Source: Rhizobium viscosum
GTDB lineage: Bacteria > Pseudomonadota > Alphaproteobacteria > Rhizobiales > Rhizobiaceae
Direction of reading: 5' to 3'
DNA: 64,000 nucleotides
NCBI RefSeq assembly: GCF_014873945.1
Contig: NZ_JADBEC010000002.1
Location: 496,001-560,000, forward strand
The position numbers and the translations under genes are program-made. Under the pieces are notes generated by a model. That model saw nothing but the letters and a program-made list of their open reading frames with translations, was not told where the DNA came from and did no database searches. This document shows positions 8,954 through 18,295 of the stretch, piece by piece (the first letter of the stretch is position 1; the number at the start of each line of letters is the position of its first letter).

Positions 8954-10504
8954 ATGACTGAACCCGTCCCGACGCAAGCGACCGACAATAACGATGTCAT
9001 CATTCGCTTCGATCACATCGTCAAGCGTTTCGGCGGCGCCCAGGCGCTCGCCGACGCATCGCTCGCCATACGCCGCGGCACCGTCCACGGCCTCGTCGGA
9101 CAAAACGGCGCCGGCAAGTCGACGCTGATCAAGTTGCTTGCCGGGCTGCATGTCGCAGACGGGGGCACGATTGAAATCGAAGGCAAAGCCTATGATCGGC
9201 TGACGCCGCATCTGAACGAAGAGCTCGGCATCCATTTCATCCATCAGGACAGGCTGTTGGTTCCGACTTTCACCGTCGGCGAGGCCCTGTTCCTCGGCCG
9301 CGAGACGCGATTTGCAGCAACGCCGTTTCTCGATCGTCGGGCGATGCAGAAGCGCGCCAGCGAGCTGCTTGCCAATTATTTCGGGATCAGTCTGCCGAAG
9401 AACGCTCTTATCGGCGAACTCTCGACCGCCGAAAGGCAGATCGTCCAGATTACGCGCGCATTGCTCCATCAGCCGAAAGTACTCGTCTTCGACGAGCCGA
9501 CCGCTGCCTTGGTGCGGCGCGAGGCTGAAATCCTCTTCCGCCTGATCCGCCGGCTGCGCGACGAGGGCGTGACCATCATCTACATCTCGCATTACCTCAA
9601 CGAGATCGAGGAACTCTGCGACCACGTCACCGTGCTGCGCAACGGTCGGGATGTCGCATCATTGCCGATAGGCGAAACCTCGGCCAAGGCGATCGCCAGC
9701 TTGATGATCGAGCGCGATATTGCCGAGATGTTCCCCAAGCGCCAAGTAGACCTCGGCGAAGCGATCCTGAACATCCGTGGGCTGTCAGTACCCAACCGAT
9801 TTGACGATGTCAGTTTCAGCCTGCGGCGTGGCGAGGTGCTCGGCATCACCGGCCTCCTTGGCTCCGGCGCCAAGGATCTGATCCGCACGCTTTTCGGTCT
9901 GGAACAGGCCGCAAGCGGCGAAATTGAAATCGAGGGACGAGTTGCGCAGTCCCGCAGCCCCGCAAAAGCGGTCGACCGCCAGCTGGCGCTTGTTCCCGAG
10001 GATCGTCGCGGACACGGCGTCGGCCTCGATCTCAGCGTGACCGAAAATGTCACGCTACCAAGCCTTGCCCGCTACAGCCGTTTCGGTTTTCTCAATCGCA
10101 AGCGTGAACGCTCCGATACCGAGGAGTTGATCAAGCGGCTGCAGATCAAGACGGCCGGGCGCGATGCACTGGTCCGCACACTCTCGGGCGGAAATCAGCA
10201 GAAGGTGGCGATTGCCAAATGGCTGAGCCGCCAGTCGGAAATCTACCTGTTGGATGAACCGACCGTCGGCGTCGATATCGGCTCAAAGGTTGAGATCTAT
10301 GCGCTGATCGGCGAGCTTGCGGCACGCGGCGCCGGCGTCATCGTGCTGTCCTCCGACCTGCCGGAACTCGTCGGCATCACAGACCGGATTCTGGTGTTTT
10401 TCCGCGGCCGCCTGATCCAAGAACTCGACTCCTCGAAAACCACAACGGATGAAGTCCTGTCGATCTCGACCGGCGCTTCGGAGGGATTGCGCCATGTCGG
10501 CTGA
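8954..10504 (+). CDS. CUT2-type ABC importer ATPase (RbsA-like, two nucleotide-binding domains)
   Basis: 516 residues from the ATG at 8954, which follows GGAAAG; an ATG at 8933 adds seven residues but abuts a hairpin. The N-half has Walker A GQNGAGKST and VLVFDEPTAAL. The C-half has degenerate Walker A GLLGSGAKD, LSGGNQQKVAIAKW and IYLLDEPTVGVD. This is the ATPase of the second CUT2 importer, with the binding protein at 7883 and permeases at 10494 and 11515. The 11-base overlap with the next gene indicates translational coupling. Confidence 0.9.
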   Translation: MTEPVPTQATDNNDVIIRFDHIVKRFGGAQALADASLAIRRGTVHGLVGQNGAGKSTLIKLLAGLHVADGGTIEIEGKAYDRLTPHLNEELGIHFIHQDRLLVPTFTVGEALFLGRETRFAATPFLDRRAMQKRASELLANYFGISLPKNALIGELSTAERQIVQITRALLHQPKVLVFDEPTAALVRREAEILFRLIRRLRDEGVTIIYISHYLNEIEELCDHVTVLRNGRDVASLPIGETSAKAIASLMIERDIAEMFPKRQVDLGEAILNIRGLSVPNRFDDVSFSLRRGEVLGITGLLGSGAKDLIRTLFGLEQAASGEIEIEGRVAQSRSPAKAVDRQLALVPEDRRGHGVGLDLSVTENVTLPSLARYSRFGFLNRKRERSDTEELIKRLQIKTAGRDALVRTLSGGNQQKVAIAKWLSRQSEIYLLDEPTVGVDIGSKVEIYALIGELAARGAGVIVLSSDLPELVGITDRILVFFRGRLIQELDSSKTTTDEVLSISTGASEGLRHVG

Positions 10505-11513
10505 CGTTCACTTCGCGCCTCTTCCCGCCGCCCCCTCCGAACCCGTGATGCGATCCAAGAGCGCTGCAGCGGTCGCGGTGCTCCGCTTTGGCTCGCTGCT
10601 TGCTTTTGCGGCCATCCTCGTCGTGTTCTCGTTAACGGCGCCGTATTTCCTGTCGATCGGCAATATCGGCAATGTTCTCGGCCAGTCCGCCATTTCGGGC
10701 GTATTGGCGATCGGCCTGACTGTAGTGCTGATCGCCGGCGGCTCGAATGTCGTCACCGGTGGCATCGACCTGTCGCTGGCGGCCAATATGGGCCTGAGTG
10801 CCGCAGTCTATGCGACGCTGATCCAGCTTGGCTATGGTGACGCAATAGCGGCGGCAGCGGCCTTGCTGACCGGTGTTGCGATCGGTGCAGTCAACGCTGT
10901 CGCCATCGTACTCGCGGGCATCGTCCCGCTGCTAGCAACGCTCGCAGTGATGAATGTCGTCGCCGGCTTCGAACTTGTCCTGACGCAGAACACCGTCGTG
11001 CCCGCCGCGACCGATTTCCTCACGGCGATTTCGGCTTCCGACAGTTTCGGCATTCCCATTCTCGCCTATGTGCTGATCGGCTTTACCGCAATTGCCACCG
11101 CCATCGTGCAATATACGCCGGTCGGTCTGAGGCTCTATGCTGTCGGCGAGTTTCCGGATGCAGCGCGCGCCGCTGGCCTGCCGCTCAAGCGACTGCTTGC
11201 CGGGGCCTTCATTGCCAGCGGGCTCTGCGGTGGTTTTGCCGGCATCCTCTCTGTTTCCTATCTCAGCGGCAGCACGACCGGCTCGGGCGAAGCGCTGCTG
11301 CCTGTCGTCGTCATCGCGCTGCTCGGTTCGGTCTTTTCGCGGCGGCTGGTTCCGACCGTTCCGGGAACGCTGATATCGGCACTGTTCATCGGCTTCCTTA
11401 CCAACGGCTTCCAGCTCCTGAACCTGCCGAGCACGCTCGTCAGCGGCGTGCAGGGCCTTCTCATCCTGATCGTCGTGTCGGCCACGACATTGCTGCGCAA
11501 GCGGGAGATCTGA
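10494..11513 (+). CDS. CUT2-type ABC importer permease (RbsC-like), first of two
   Basis: 339 residues starting at 10494 behind GGAGGG, inside the end of the ATPase gene. A longer frame from 10449 reads through the ATPase and is rejected. It has multiple hydrophobic segments and the family regions GGIDLSLAANMGLSAAV and AVGEFPDAARAAGLP. It is paired with a second permease two bases downstream, so this importer probably has a heterodimeric membrane domain, unlike the first importer. Confidence 0.9.
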   Translation: MSADVHFAPLPAAPSEPVMRSKSAAAVAVLRFGSLLAFAAILVVFSLTAPYFLSIGNIGNVLGQSAISGVLAIGLTVVLIAGGSNVVTGGIDLSLAANMGLSAAVYATLIQLGYGDAIAAAAALLTGVAIGAVNAVAIVLAGIVPLLATLAVMNVVAGFELVLTQNTVVPAATDFLTAISASDSFGIPILAYVLIGFTAIATAIVQYTPVGLRLYAVGEFPDAARAAGLPLKRLLAGAFIASGLCGGFAGILSVSYLSGSTTGSGEALLPVVVIALLGSVFSRRLVPTVPGTLISALFIGFLTNGFQLLNLPSTLVSGVQGLLILIVVSATTLLRKREI

Positions 11514-11514
11514 C

Positions 11515-12492
11515 ATGTCCGCCTCGACTTCAGCCGGATGCTCGCTCGCCGGCCTCGCACGCTTTGGCCTGATCGTGGCGCTCATCGTGGTTTTCTCTGT
11601 CTTCTCGATCCTGGCGCCAACCTTCTTCACTCCCGGCAACCTGCAGAGCATTCTCGTCAACAATTTCACGCTGCTCGCCATCGTCTCGATCGCCATGACC
11701 TTCGCCGTCTCCGCAGGCGGCATCGATCTGTCGGTCGGCACGGCCGTCGATTTTGCAAGCTTCGCCTTCGTCTCCCTCGTTCTGGCGGGCCAGCCGGTGC
11801 CGCTGGCGCTGTTCGCCGGCATTGCAGCCGGCGCGCTGGTCGGCGTGTTCAATGCTGTTCTCGTGTCCGTGATCGGCGTTGCACCATTTCTGGCGACACT
11901 CGGTACGCTCTTCATCGGCCGTAGTATCCAGCAATTGCTGACCAATGGCGGCAATCCGGTTTATCTCCCGCCCTCCGGCGTCCCGGATGCCTTCCGCTTC
12001 GTCGGTCACGGTACGATCGCCAATGTGCCCGTTCCGCTGGTGATCGCCGCGGTCGTCATTGCCGGTGCAGCAGCCGTGTTTGCCTGGACCCGTTTCGGGC
12101 GGGTGGTGGTCTCGATCGGCATTCAGCCAAGCGTCGTGCGCTATTCCGGCATCGGGCTTGGCGTCCCTGTTGCCGCCACCTTCATTCTTGCCGGGCTGAT
12201 TGCCGCCGTTGCCGGCCTTATCCTGACGGCGACCGTGACGGTCTACATCCCCTCTTCCGGCAATGCGTTCCTGCTGAACGCCATCGGCGCGACCTTTATC
12301 GGCACGACGCTGTCGCCACTCAGCCGGCCCAATATCCTCGGCACCGTCCTCGGTGTCCTGCTCCTCAGCATCGTTGCCAACGGCCTGCTGCTGACGGGCC
12401 TGAACTTCTACTGGCAGCAGGTCGGCACCGGCACGCTCATCTTTGCCGTGCTCGCCTTCAGCTTCATCAACAGGAAAACCGTCGGCGCCTGA
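11515..12492 (+). CDS. CUT2-type ABC importer permease (RbsC-like), second of two
   Basis: 325 residues, polytopic, with the BPD_transp_2 motif GGIDLSVGTAVDFASF. It starts just after the previous stop (TGACATG) with GGGAG upstream. It completes the second CUT2 importer and is followed after 34 bases by an LLM monooxygenase gene, in what appears to be one operon from 7883 to 13927. Confidence 0.9.
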   Translation: MSASTSAGCSLAGLARFGLIVALIVVFSVFSILAPTFFTPGNLQSILVNNFTLLAIVSIAMTFAVSAGGIDLSVGTAVDFASFAFVSLVLAGQPVPLALFAGIAAGALVGVFNAVLVSVIGVAPFLATLGTLFIGRSIQQLLTNGGNPVYLPPSGVPDAFRFVGHGTIANVPVPLVIAAVVIAGAAAVFAWTRFGRVVVSIGIQPSVVRYSGIGLGVPVAATFILAGLIAAVAGLILTATVTVYIPSSGNAFLLNAIGATFIGTTLSPLSRPNILGTVLGVLLLSIVANGLLLTGLNFYWQQVGTGTLIFAVLAFSFINRKTVGA

Positions 12493-12526
12493 ACCGCACC
12501 TCGCCGGCAGATGCAGGAAGAATGAA

Positions 12527-13927
12527 ATGACCCGTGAAATCAGGCTCAACGCCTTCGACATGAATTGCGTCGGACACCAGTCGCTGGGGCTCTGGCGCCA
12601 TCCGCGCGACAAGTCCTGGACCTACAAGGATCTCGATTACTGGGTGCATCTGGCAAAGACGCTGGAGCGCGGTAAGTTCGACGGCCTCTTCATCGCCGAT
12701 GTGCTGGGCGTCTATGACGTCCTGAACGGCAATGTGGATGCCGCACTTCGCCATTCGGCGCAGGTGCCGGTCAACGATCCGCTGCAACTCATCCCGACCA
12801 TGGCCTATGAGACCGAACATCTCGGCTTCGGGCTGACGGCCTCGCTCTCCTTCGAGCATCCCTACACATTCGCCCGGCGCATCTCGACGCTCGACCACCT
12901 GACCAAGGGCCGCGTCGGCTGGAACATCGTCACCTCTTATCTGAACAGTGGCGCGCTCAATATCGGCCAGCCGGCACAGACCGGCCATGACGACCGCTAT
13001 GATCTCGCCGACGAATATCTTGAGGTCTGCTACAAGCTCTGGGAGGGAAGCTGGGAGGACGATGCTGTCGTCCGCGACCGTGAGACCGGCATCTTCACCC
13101 ATCCGGAAAAGGTCCATCCGATCAACCATTCCGGCAAGTATTTCACCGTTCCCGGCATTCACCTGAGCGAGCCGTCGCCGCAGCGCACGCCCGTGCTCTA
13201 TCAGGCCGGCGCCTCCAGCCGCGGCAAGGATTTTGCCGGCGCGCATGCGGAATGCATCTTCGTGGCTGCGCCCTCCAAGACGGTTCTGAAGCGCTATGTC
13301 GCCAATGTCCGCCAGGCCGCCGAACGGCAGGGGCGTAACCCGCGCGAAATCCTTGCCTTCAACCTGCAGACCGTCGTGCTTGGGGAGACCGATGCCGAGG
13401 CGCAGCGCAAGTTCAACGAGTACCGCCAATACGCTTCGTTTGAAGGGGCTCTGACGCTGATATCAGGCTGGACAGGCATCGACTTTGGCCAGTTCGGTCC
13501 GGACGAGGTGTTGCGCCACCGCTATACGAATGCCGTGCAATCGGCCGTCGAAACCTTCACGACCATCGATCCGGACAAGGAATGGACAGTGCGCGAAATG
13601 GCCGATTGGGTGGGCGTCGGCGGATTCGGTCCGGTCTTCGTCGGCTCGCCGTCGACGGTCGCCGATCTCATGCAGGAATGGGTCGAAGATACCGATGTCG
13701 ACGGCTTCAACCTTGCCTATGCGGTGACGCCCGAAAGCTTCGAAGACACCGTCGATCTACTGGTGCCGGAACTGCAGAAGCGTGGCGTCTACAAGACCGA
13801 ATACCGGCAGGGTACGTTGCGCGAAAAGCTTGGCGGTGCGGGGCCGCGGCTGGTTGCTCCGCATCCGGGAGCGGCGTATCGCAACCTCGGTATCGACACA
13901 CCGCGGTTCGCCGTTGGCGGCCGTTAA
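12527..13927 (+). CDS. LLM-class flavin-dependent monooxygenase, NtaA/SnaA/DszA group
   Basis: 466 residues from the ATG at 12527 behind AGGAAG. It begins with the signature LNAFDMNCVGHQS shared with DszA-type sulfone monooxygenases and continues with WRHPRD, FDGLFIADVLGVYDV, STLDHLTKGRVGWNIVTSYL and YQAGASSRG (phosphate/flavin loop). It needs FMNH2 supplied by a separate reductase; an MsuE-like reductase lies at the right end of the window. It is clearly paralogous to the protein at 59489. As the last gene of the CUT2 operon it probably cleaves the imported compound. Substrate unknown. Confidence 0.88.
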   Translation: MTREIRLNAFDMNCVGHQSLGLWRHPRDKSWTYKDLDYWVHLAKTLERGKFDGLFIADVLGVYDVLNGNVDAALRHSAQVPVNDPLQLIPTMAYETEHLGFGLTASLSFEHPYTFARRISTLDHLTKGRVGWNIVTSYLNSGALNIGQPAQTGHDDRYDLADEYLEVCYKLWEGSWEDDAVVRDRETGIFTHPEKVHPINHSGKYFTVPGIHLSEPSPQRTPVLYQAGASSRGKDFAGAHAECIFVAAPSKTVLKRYVANVRQAAERQGRNPREILAFNLQTVVLGETDAEAQRKFNEYRQYASFEGALTLISGWTGIDFGQFGPDEVLRHRYTNAVQSAVETFTTIDPDKEWTVREMADWVGVGGFGPVFVGSPSTVADLMQEWVEDTDVDGFNLAYAVTPESFEDTVDLLVPELQKRGVYKTEYRQGTLREKLGGAGPRLVAPHPGAAYRNLGIDTPRFAVGGR

Positions 13928-14051
13928 AAAATAATGGCTGGGTGACAAAAAAATATCTCGCCTGGCCATCCTGTTCGAATTTAATTCCTGTCACACTTAC
14001 GGTTTCAGCTCGAATATAGTTCATTGAATTTCTTGGGTATCAGGAGGGGGC

Positions 14052-15662
14052 ATGACTATTGCAGATATCTCTCGGCGCGGCCTGCTGAAGGGCACGGCGC
14101 TGCTTCTCGGAACGACGGCGTTGTCCCGTATTGCGCTGGCGCAGGACGTGCCGGCCGGCGGGCGCCTGATCGTTGCCGCCGATTCCGAGCCGAAGAATCT
14201 CAACCCCGCCATCGTCGCCTCGAACGGCGTCTTCTTCATCGCGAGCAAGGTGATCGAGCCACTCGCGGAGGCCTCCTACGAAGGCTCGGATGGCTTGGCG
14301 CCACGTCTCGCCACGTCCTGGGAAGGCTCAGCCGACGGGCTCTCCGTCACCTTCAAGCTGCGCGACAACGCCACCTGGCATGACGGCAAGCCATTCACCT
14401 CGGCCGACGTCGCCTTCTCGGCGCTCAACGTCTGGAAGCCGCTCCAGAACCTCGGTCGTCTGGTCTTCGCCAATCTGCAAGCGGTCGACACACCCGACGA
14501 CCATACCGCGATTTTTCGTTTCTCGAAGCCGACGCCCTTCCAGCTCATCCGCAATGCGCTTCCAGCCGTCACCAGCGTCGTTCCCAAGCATATTTTTGAA
14601 GGTACCGATATCGCCAAGAACCCGGCCAACAATACGCTTGTCGGCACCGGCCCGTTCAAGTTCGCCGAATACAAGCCCAGCGAATATTACCGGCTGACGC
14701 GCAACGAGAACTACTGGCAGAAGGGCGAGCCGAAGCTCAATGAAATCGTCTATCGCGTGCTGCCGGATCGTGATTCGGCCGGAGCCGCACTCGAAGCCGA
14801 GGAAATCCATCTCGCCGCCTTCTCGGCCGTACCGCTTGCCGATCTCGACCGCATCTCCAAGGTTGCGGGCATTAAGGTGATCTCCAAGGGCTATGAGGCG
14901 CTCACCTATCAGCTCGTCATCGAGATCAATCATCGCCGCAAGGAACTCTCCGATCTCAGGGTCCGTCAGGCGATCGCCCACGCGATCGACAAGAAGTTCG
15001 TCGTCGATACGATCTTCCTCGGCTATGCGACAGAATCCACCGGCCCTATTCCGAAGAATTCGAAAGAATTCTACACGGCCGATGTCGCCAACTATAATTT
15101 CGACGTGGAGGCGGCAAACGAGTTGCTGGACCAGGGCGGCTATACCAAAGGCCCCGACGGCAATCGATTCCAGCTCAAGCTGCGGCCGGCGCCCTATTTC
15201 AACGAGACGCGTCAGTTCGGTGATTACCTGCGCCAGGCACTTGCTGCCGTCGGCATCGACGCCGTCATCGTCAATGCCGATGCGGCGGCCCATCAAAAGG
15301 CCGTCTATACTGACCACGACTTCGATATCGCCGTCGGTCCGCCGGTCTTCCGTGGCGATCCGGCCATCTCGACCACCATTCTCGTCCAGTCCGGAACACC
15401 TGACGGCGTGCCCTTCTCAAACCAGGGCGGCTATGTCAGCGCCGAGCTCGACAAGATCATCGCACAGGCAGCCGTGACCGTGGATCCTGCAGCGCGCACC
15501 GACCTCTATTACAAGTTCCAGCAGCTTGTGGTGGCCGAACTGCCGCTGATCAATGTCGCCGAATGGGGCTTCATCACGGTCGCCCGCGACACGGTGCTGA
15601 ACGTTTCGGACAATCCGCGATGGGCAGTTTCGAACTGGGGCGATACCGCGCTGCAGTCGTGA
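14052..15662 (+). CDS. Dpp/Opp-type periplasmic substrate-binding protein (SBP_bac_5) with Tat-like signal
   Basis: 536 residues. The N-terminus carries a Tat motif (SRRGLLKGTALLLG) with cleavage near ALAQ. Family features are DSEPKNLNPAIVASNG, the LRDNATWHDGKPFTSADV region and RQAIAHAIDKK. AGGAGGGGG lies before the ATG. It is the first gene of a six-gene operon encoding an importer for a peptide-like or other hydrophilic solute (14052-20177). The companion aminotransferase suggests an amino-acid-like ligand, but this is inference. Confidence 0.9.
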   Translation: MTIADISRRGLLKGTALLLGTTALSRIALAQDVPAGGRLIVAADSEPKNLNPAIVASNGVFFIASKVIEPLAEASYEGSDGLAPRLATSWEGSADGLSVTFKLRDNATWHDGKPFTSADVAFSALNVWKPLQNLGRLVFANLQAVDTPDDHTAIFRFSKPTPFQLIRNALPAVTSVVPKHIFEGTDIAKNPANNTLVGTGPFKFAEYKPSEYYRLTRNENYWQKGEPKLNEIVYRVLPDRDSAGAALEAEEIHLAAFSAVPLADLDRISKVAGIKVISKGYEALTYQLVIEINHRRKELSDLRVRQAIAHAIDKKFVVDTIFLGYATESTGPIPKNSKEFYTADVANYNFDVEAANELLDQGGYTKGPDGNRFQLKLRPAPYFNETRQFGDYLRQALAAVGIDAVIVNADAAAHQKAVYTDHDFDIAVGPPVFRGDPAISTTILVQSGTPDGVPFSNQGGYVSAELDKIIAQAAVTVDPAARTDLYYKFQQLVVAELPLINVAEWGFITVARDTVLNVSDNPRWAVSNWGDTALQS

Positions 15663-15702
15663 TAGTGTCGAAGGCGCAATTGCGGCAGAGGCCTCGTCCG
15701 GC

Positions 15703-16692
15703 GTGAAACGTGCACTTCTCCTCCTGAGACGCAGGATCATCAGCAGCATCCCGGTGCTGTTGATCGTCGTGATCTTCAGCTTCTTCCTTCTGGAATCCGC
15801 CTCCGGAGATGCCGTCGATGCCTATCTCGGTTCGATTGGCGGCGGCGATGCGGCGCTCATCAGGTCGCTGCGGGAAAGCTACGGCCTCGACCAATCGGTC
15901 TTGGCTCGCCTCTGGCTCTATCTGTCGTCGCTTGCCCGCCTTGATCTTGGCTGGTCGGTCGCTTTCAACCGGCCGGTACGGGATCTGATTGTCGAGCGAC
16001 TACCGAACACGCTGCTCCTGATGGGAAGTGCTACGGCACTCTCCTTCGGCCTCGGTTCGGCGCTCGGCATCCTTGCCGGTACAAAACCTGGCAGCCTGCG
16101 GGATCGTTTTCTCTCGATCGGCTCGCTGATCATCTATGCCATCCCGAGCTTCTGGCTTGGTCTGGTGCTCAGCATCCTCTTTTCCGTCAAGTTGCGCTGG
16201 CTGCCGATTGCCGGCATCGAGACCATCGCCTCCGGCAAGACCGGGCTATCACGCGTGCTCGACGTAGCGGAGCATCTTGCCTTGCCGGTCGGGGCGCTCG
16301 CCTTTATCTATCTCGCACTGTTCCTGCGCATCATGCGCTCTGGCATGGCGGAAGCCTGTAAGCTCGATTTCGTGCTGTTTGCCCGGGCAAAAGGTCTGTC
16401 GCGCAGCCGCATCGTGCTTCGGCATGTGGCGCGCAATGCGTTGCTGCCGCTTGTCACCATGCTCGGCCTGCAGTCCGCGGCCATGCTCGGCGGCAGCGTC
16501 GTCATCGAGAGCGTCTTTGCCATTCCGGGCTTCGGCAGGCTGGCGCAGGAAGCCGTCAATGGCCGGGATGCGCCGCTTCTGATGGGCATCATTGTCACGA
16601 GCGCCGTCCTCGTCATCTGCGTCAATTTTATCGTCGATCTGGTCTACGCTGCCCTCGATCCACGCATCGGCGCGTCGGAGGGCCGAGCATGA
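15703..16692 (+). CDS. Dpp/Opp-type ABC permease (DppB-like)
   Basis: 329 residues, GTG start at 15703, six predicted membrane segments. The N-terminal hydrophobic helix is followed by the DppB loop (LRESYGLDQSVLARLWLYL). The coupling region FVLFARAKGLSRSRIVLRHVARNALLP is the EAA motif that contacts the ATPase, and VVIESVFAIPGFGRLAQEAV is typical of the family. It overlaps the next permease by 4 bases. Confidence 0.9.
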   Translation: MKRALLLLRRRIISSIPVLLIVVIFSFFLLESASGDAVDAYLGSIGGGDAALIRSLRESYGLDQSVLARLWLYLSSLARLDLGWSVAFNRPVRDLIVERLPNTLLLMGSATALSFGLGSALGILAGTKPGSLRDRFLSIGSLIIYAIPSFWLGLVLSILFSVKLRWLPIAGIETIASGKTGLSRVLDVAEHLALPVGALAFIYLALFLRIMRSGMAEACKLDFVLFARAKGLSRSRIVLRHVARNALLPLVTMLGLQSAAMLGGSVVIESVFAIPGFGRLAQEAVNGRDAPLLMGIIVTSAVLVICVNFIVDLVYAALDPRIGASEGRA

Positions 16693-17519
16693 CCCTGCTG
16701 CGCCGTCTCCTTCAAACGCCAGAAGGTGTGATCGGGCTTGCCATCCTTGCAGTCCTTCTTGCCGCCGGCTTGCTGGCGCCGGTCCTGTCGCCAGGAGATC
16801 CGCTCCGGATTGCCGGGCGGGCGATGCTCACACCGTTTACCGATACGGGCCTGCCACTCGGCACCGACAGGCTGGGGCGCGATGTGCTCGCAGGCCTGCT
16901 CTATGGTGCGCGGACTTCTTTGGCCGTCGGCATTGCCGCAGCTTTCTCCGCTATGGTGCTTGGGCTTTTCGTCGGCATGGCCGCCGGTTTTGCGGGCGGC
17001 GTCATCGACGAGGCATTGATGCGCGTCGTCGATGCTTCCCAGATTGTTCCCGGCTTTCTGCTGGCGCTCGCCTTTGTCAGCATCATCGGAGTCTCGGTAC
17101 CTGTCATCGTCTTTGCCATCGCGCTCGGAGCCTGGGCCGATCCTGCGCGGCTGACGCGGGCGCAAGTCCTGTCCATCCGCGAACGGGATTATGTGGCTGC
17201 CGCACGTGTGATCGGCATGCATCCGGCCGAGATCGCCTTCAAGGAAATCCTGCCGAATGCGCTGCCGCCCGTGCTGGCGCTGTCGGCCACAATCGTTGCC
17301 GGCGCAATCCTCACGGAAGCAGCACTTTCCTTCCTCGGTCTCGGCAATCCCAACCTTGCCACATGGGGCTCGATGATCGCCGAAGGCCGCAGCGTGCTCC
17401 GCTCGGCCGCCTATCTTTCGGTGCTGCCCGGCCTGGCATTGGCGATCACGGTGCTTGGCGTTCACCTTTTCAGCGAGGGCCTGACCAAGGCGCTCGACAG
17501 TGGTGGAGGGCCGCGATGA
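16689..17519 (+). CDS. Dpp/Opp-type ABC permease (DppC-like)
   Basis: 276 residues with about six membrane segments. It has the DppC hallmarks GTDRLGRDVLAGLLYGARTSL and the coupling region YVAAARVIGMHPAEIAFKEILPNALPP, then AALSFLGLGNPNLATWGSMI. The start overlaps the previous stop (ATGA) and the end overlaps the ATPase start, so translation is coupled through the operon. Confidence 0.9.
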   Translation: MTLLRRLLQTPEGVIGLAILAVLLAAGLLAPVLSPGDPLRIAGRAMLTPFTDTGLPLGTDRLGRDVLAGLLYGARTSLAVGIAAAFSAMVLGLFVGMAAGFAGGVIDEALMRVVDASQIVPGFLLALAFVSIIGVSVPVIVFAIALGAWADPARLTRAQVLSIRERDYVAAARVIGMHPAEIAFKEILPNALPPVLALSATIVAGAILTEAALSFLGLGNPNLATWGSMIAEGRSVLRSAAYLSVLPGLALAITVLGVHLFSEGLTKALDSGGGPR

Positions 17520-18295
17520 CCGCTCTCTTCTGCTGCGTCAAAGGGCTTTCCGTCCGTTATGAACAGGAGACGGCGCTGAAATCCATCGACCTCGATCTAG
17601 TCGGAGGCGAGAGGCTGGCGATCATTGGCGAAAGCGGATCCGGCAAAAGTACGCTTGCCCGGGCGCTCGCCGGCCTTCTGCCGGTACAGGCAAGGATCGA
17701 AGGCAACATAAGCTGGCCGGCGCTCGGCCATGCTCCGCTTCCCGGCCGTGATTTCGGTTTTGTTTTTCAGGACCCCGGCACCAGCCTCAATCCAATGCTG
17801 ACGATCGGCGAGCAGGTTGCGGAGGGTGCCCGACGACACCTGGGCCTCGGCTGGCGACAGGCCTATGCACGCGCCGAGGAGCTGCTGGAGCGCGTAAGCC
17901 TATTGCAGCCGACAAACATGCGCGCGTTCCCGCACCAGCTCTCGGGTGGCCAGCGGCAGCGCGTGGCGATTGCGGCAGCGATTGCAGCCAGACCCGCCCT
18001 GCTGATCGCCGATGAGGCGACCAGCGCACTCGATGTCGTGGTGCAGGCCGAGATCGTCGGACTTCTCGACAGCCTGGTGCGCGAGGAAGGCATGACGCTT
18101 CTCTTCATTACCCATGATATCGCGCTCGCCTCCGGCTTCGTCGATCGCGTCGCCGTCTTCCGCGGTGGAGCGTTGTTGGAAGCCGGCCCCGTCCGGTCGG
18201 TGCTGTCATCGCCGGCCAATAGCTACACCGCTGCCCTGATCGCCAATCATCGCGATCTCTCCACGCCGCCGCTGATTGCCGAGGTGATGTCGTGA
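17516..18295 (+). CDS. Dpp/Opp-type ABC ATPase (DppD-like)
   Basis: 259 residues, start at 17516 behind GGAGGG. An open frame extending to 16592 lies over the permease gene and is not used. It has Walker A GESGSGKST, Q-loop FVFQDPGTSLNPMLT, signature LSGGQRQRVAIAAAIA, and Walker B LLIADEATSALD. It is shorter than most DppD proteins (about 320-330) and lacks the usual long C-terminal cysteine-containing extension. It pairs with the ATPase at 18292. Confidence 0.9.
   Translation: MTALFCCVKGLSVRYEQETALKSIDLDLVGGERLAIIGESGSGKSTLARALAGLLPVQARIEGNISWPALGHAPLPGRDFGFVFQDPGTSLNPMLTIGEQVAEGARRHLGLGWRQAYARAEELLERVSLLQPTNMRAFPHQLSGGQRQRVAIAAAIAARPALLIADEATSALDVVVQAEIVGLLDSLVREEGMTLLFITHDIALASGFVDRVAVFRGGALLEAGPVRSVLSSPANSYTAALIANHRDLSTPPLIAEVMS

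Noticed and set aside
7862..9625. A 587-codon open frame on the minus strand
   Set aside because: It is antisense to the CUT2 binding protein and ATPase; its composition is typical of a shadow frame and it has no recognisable domain.
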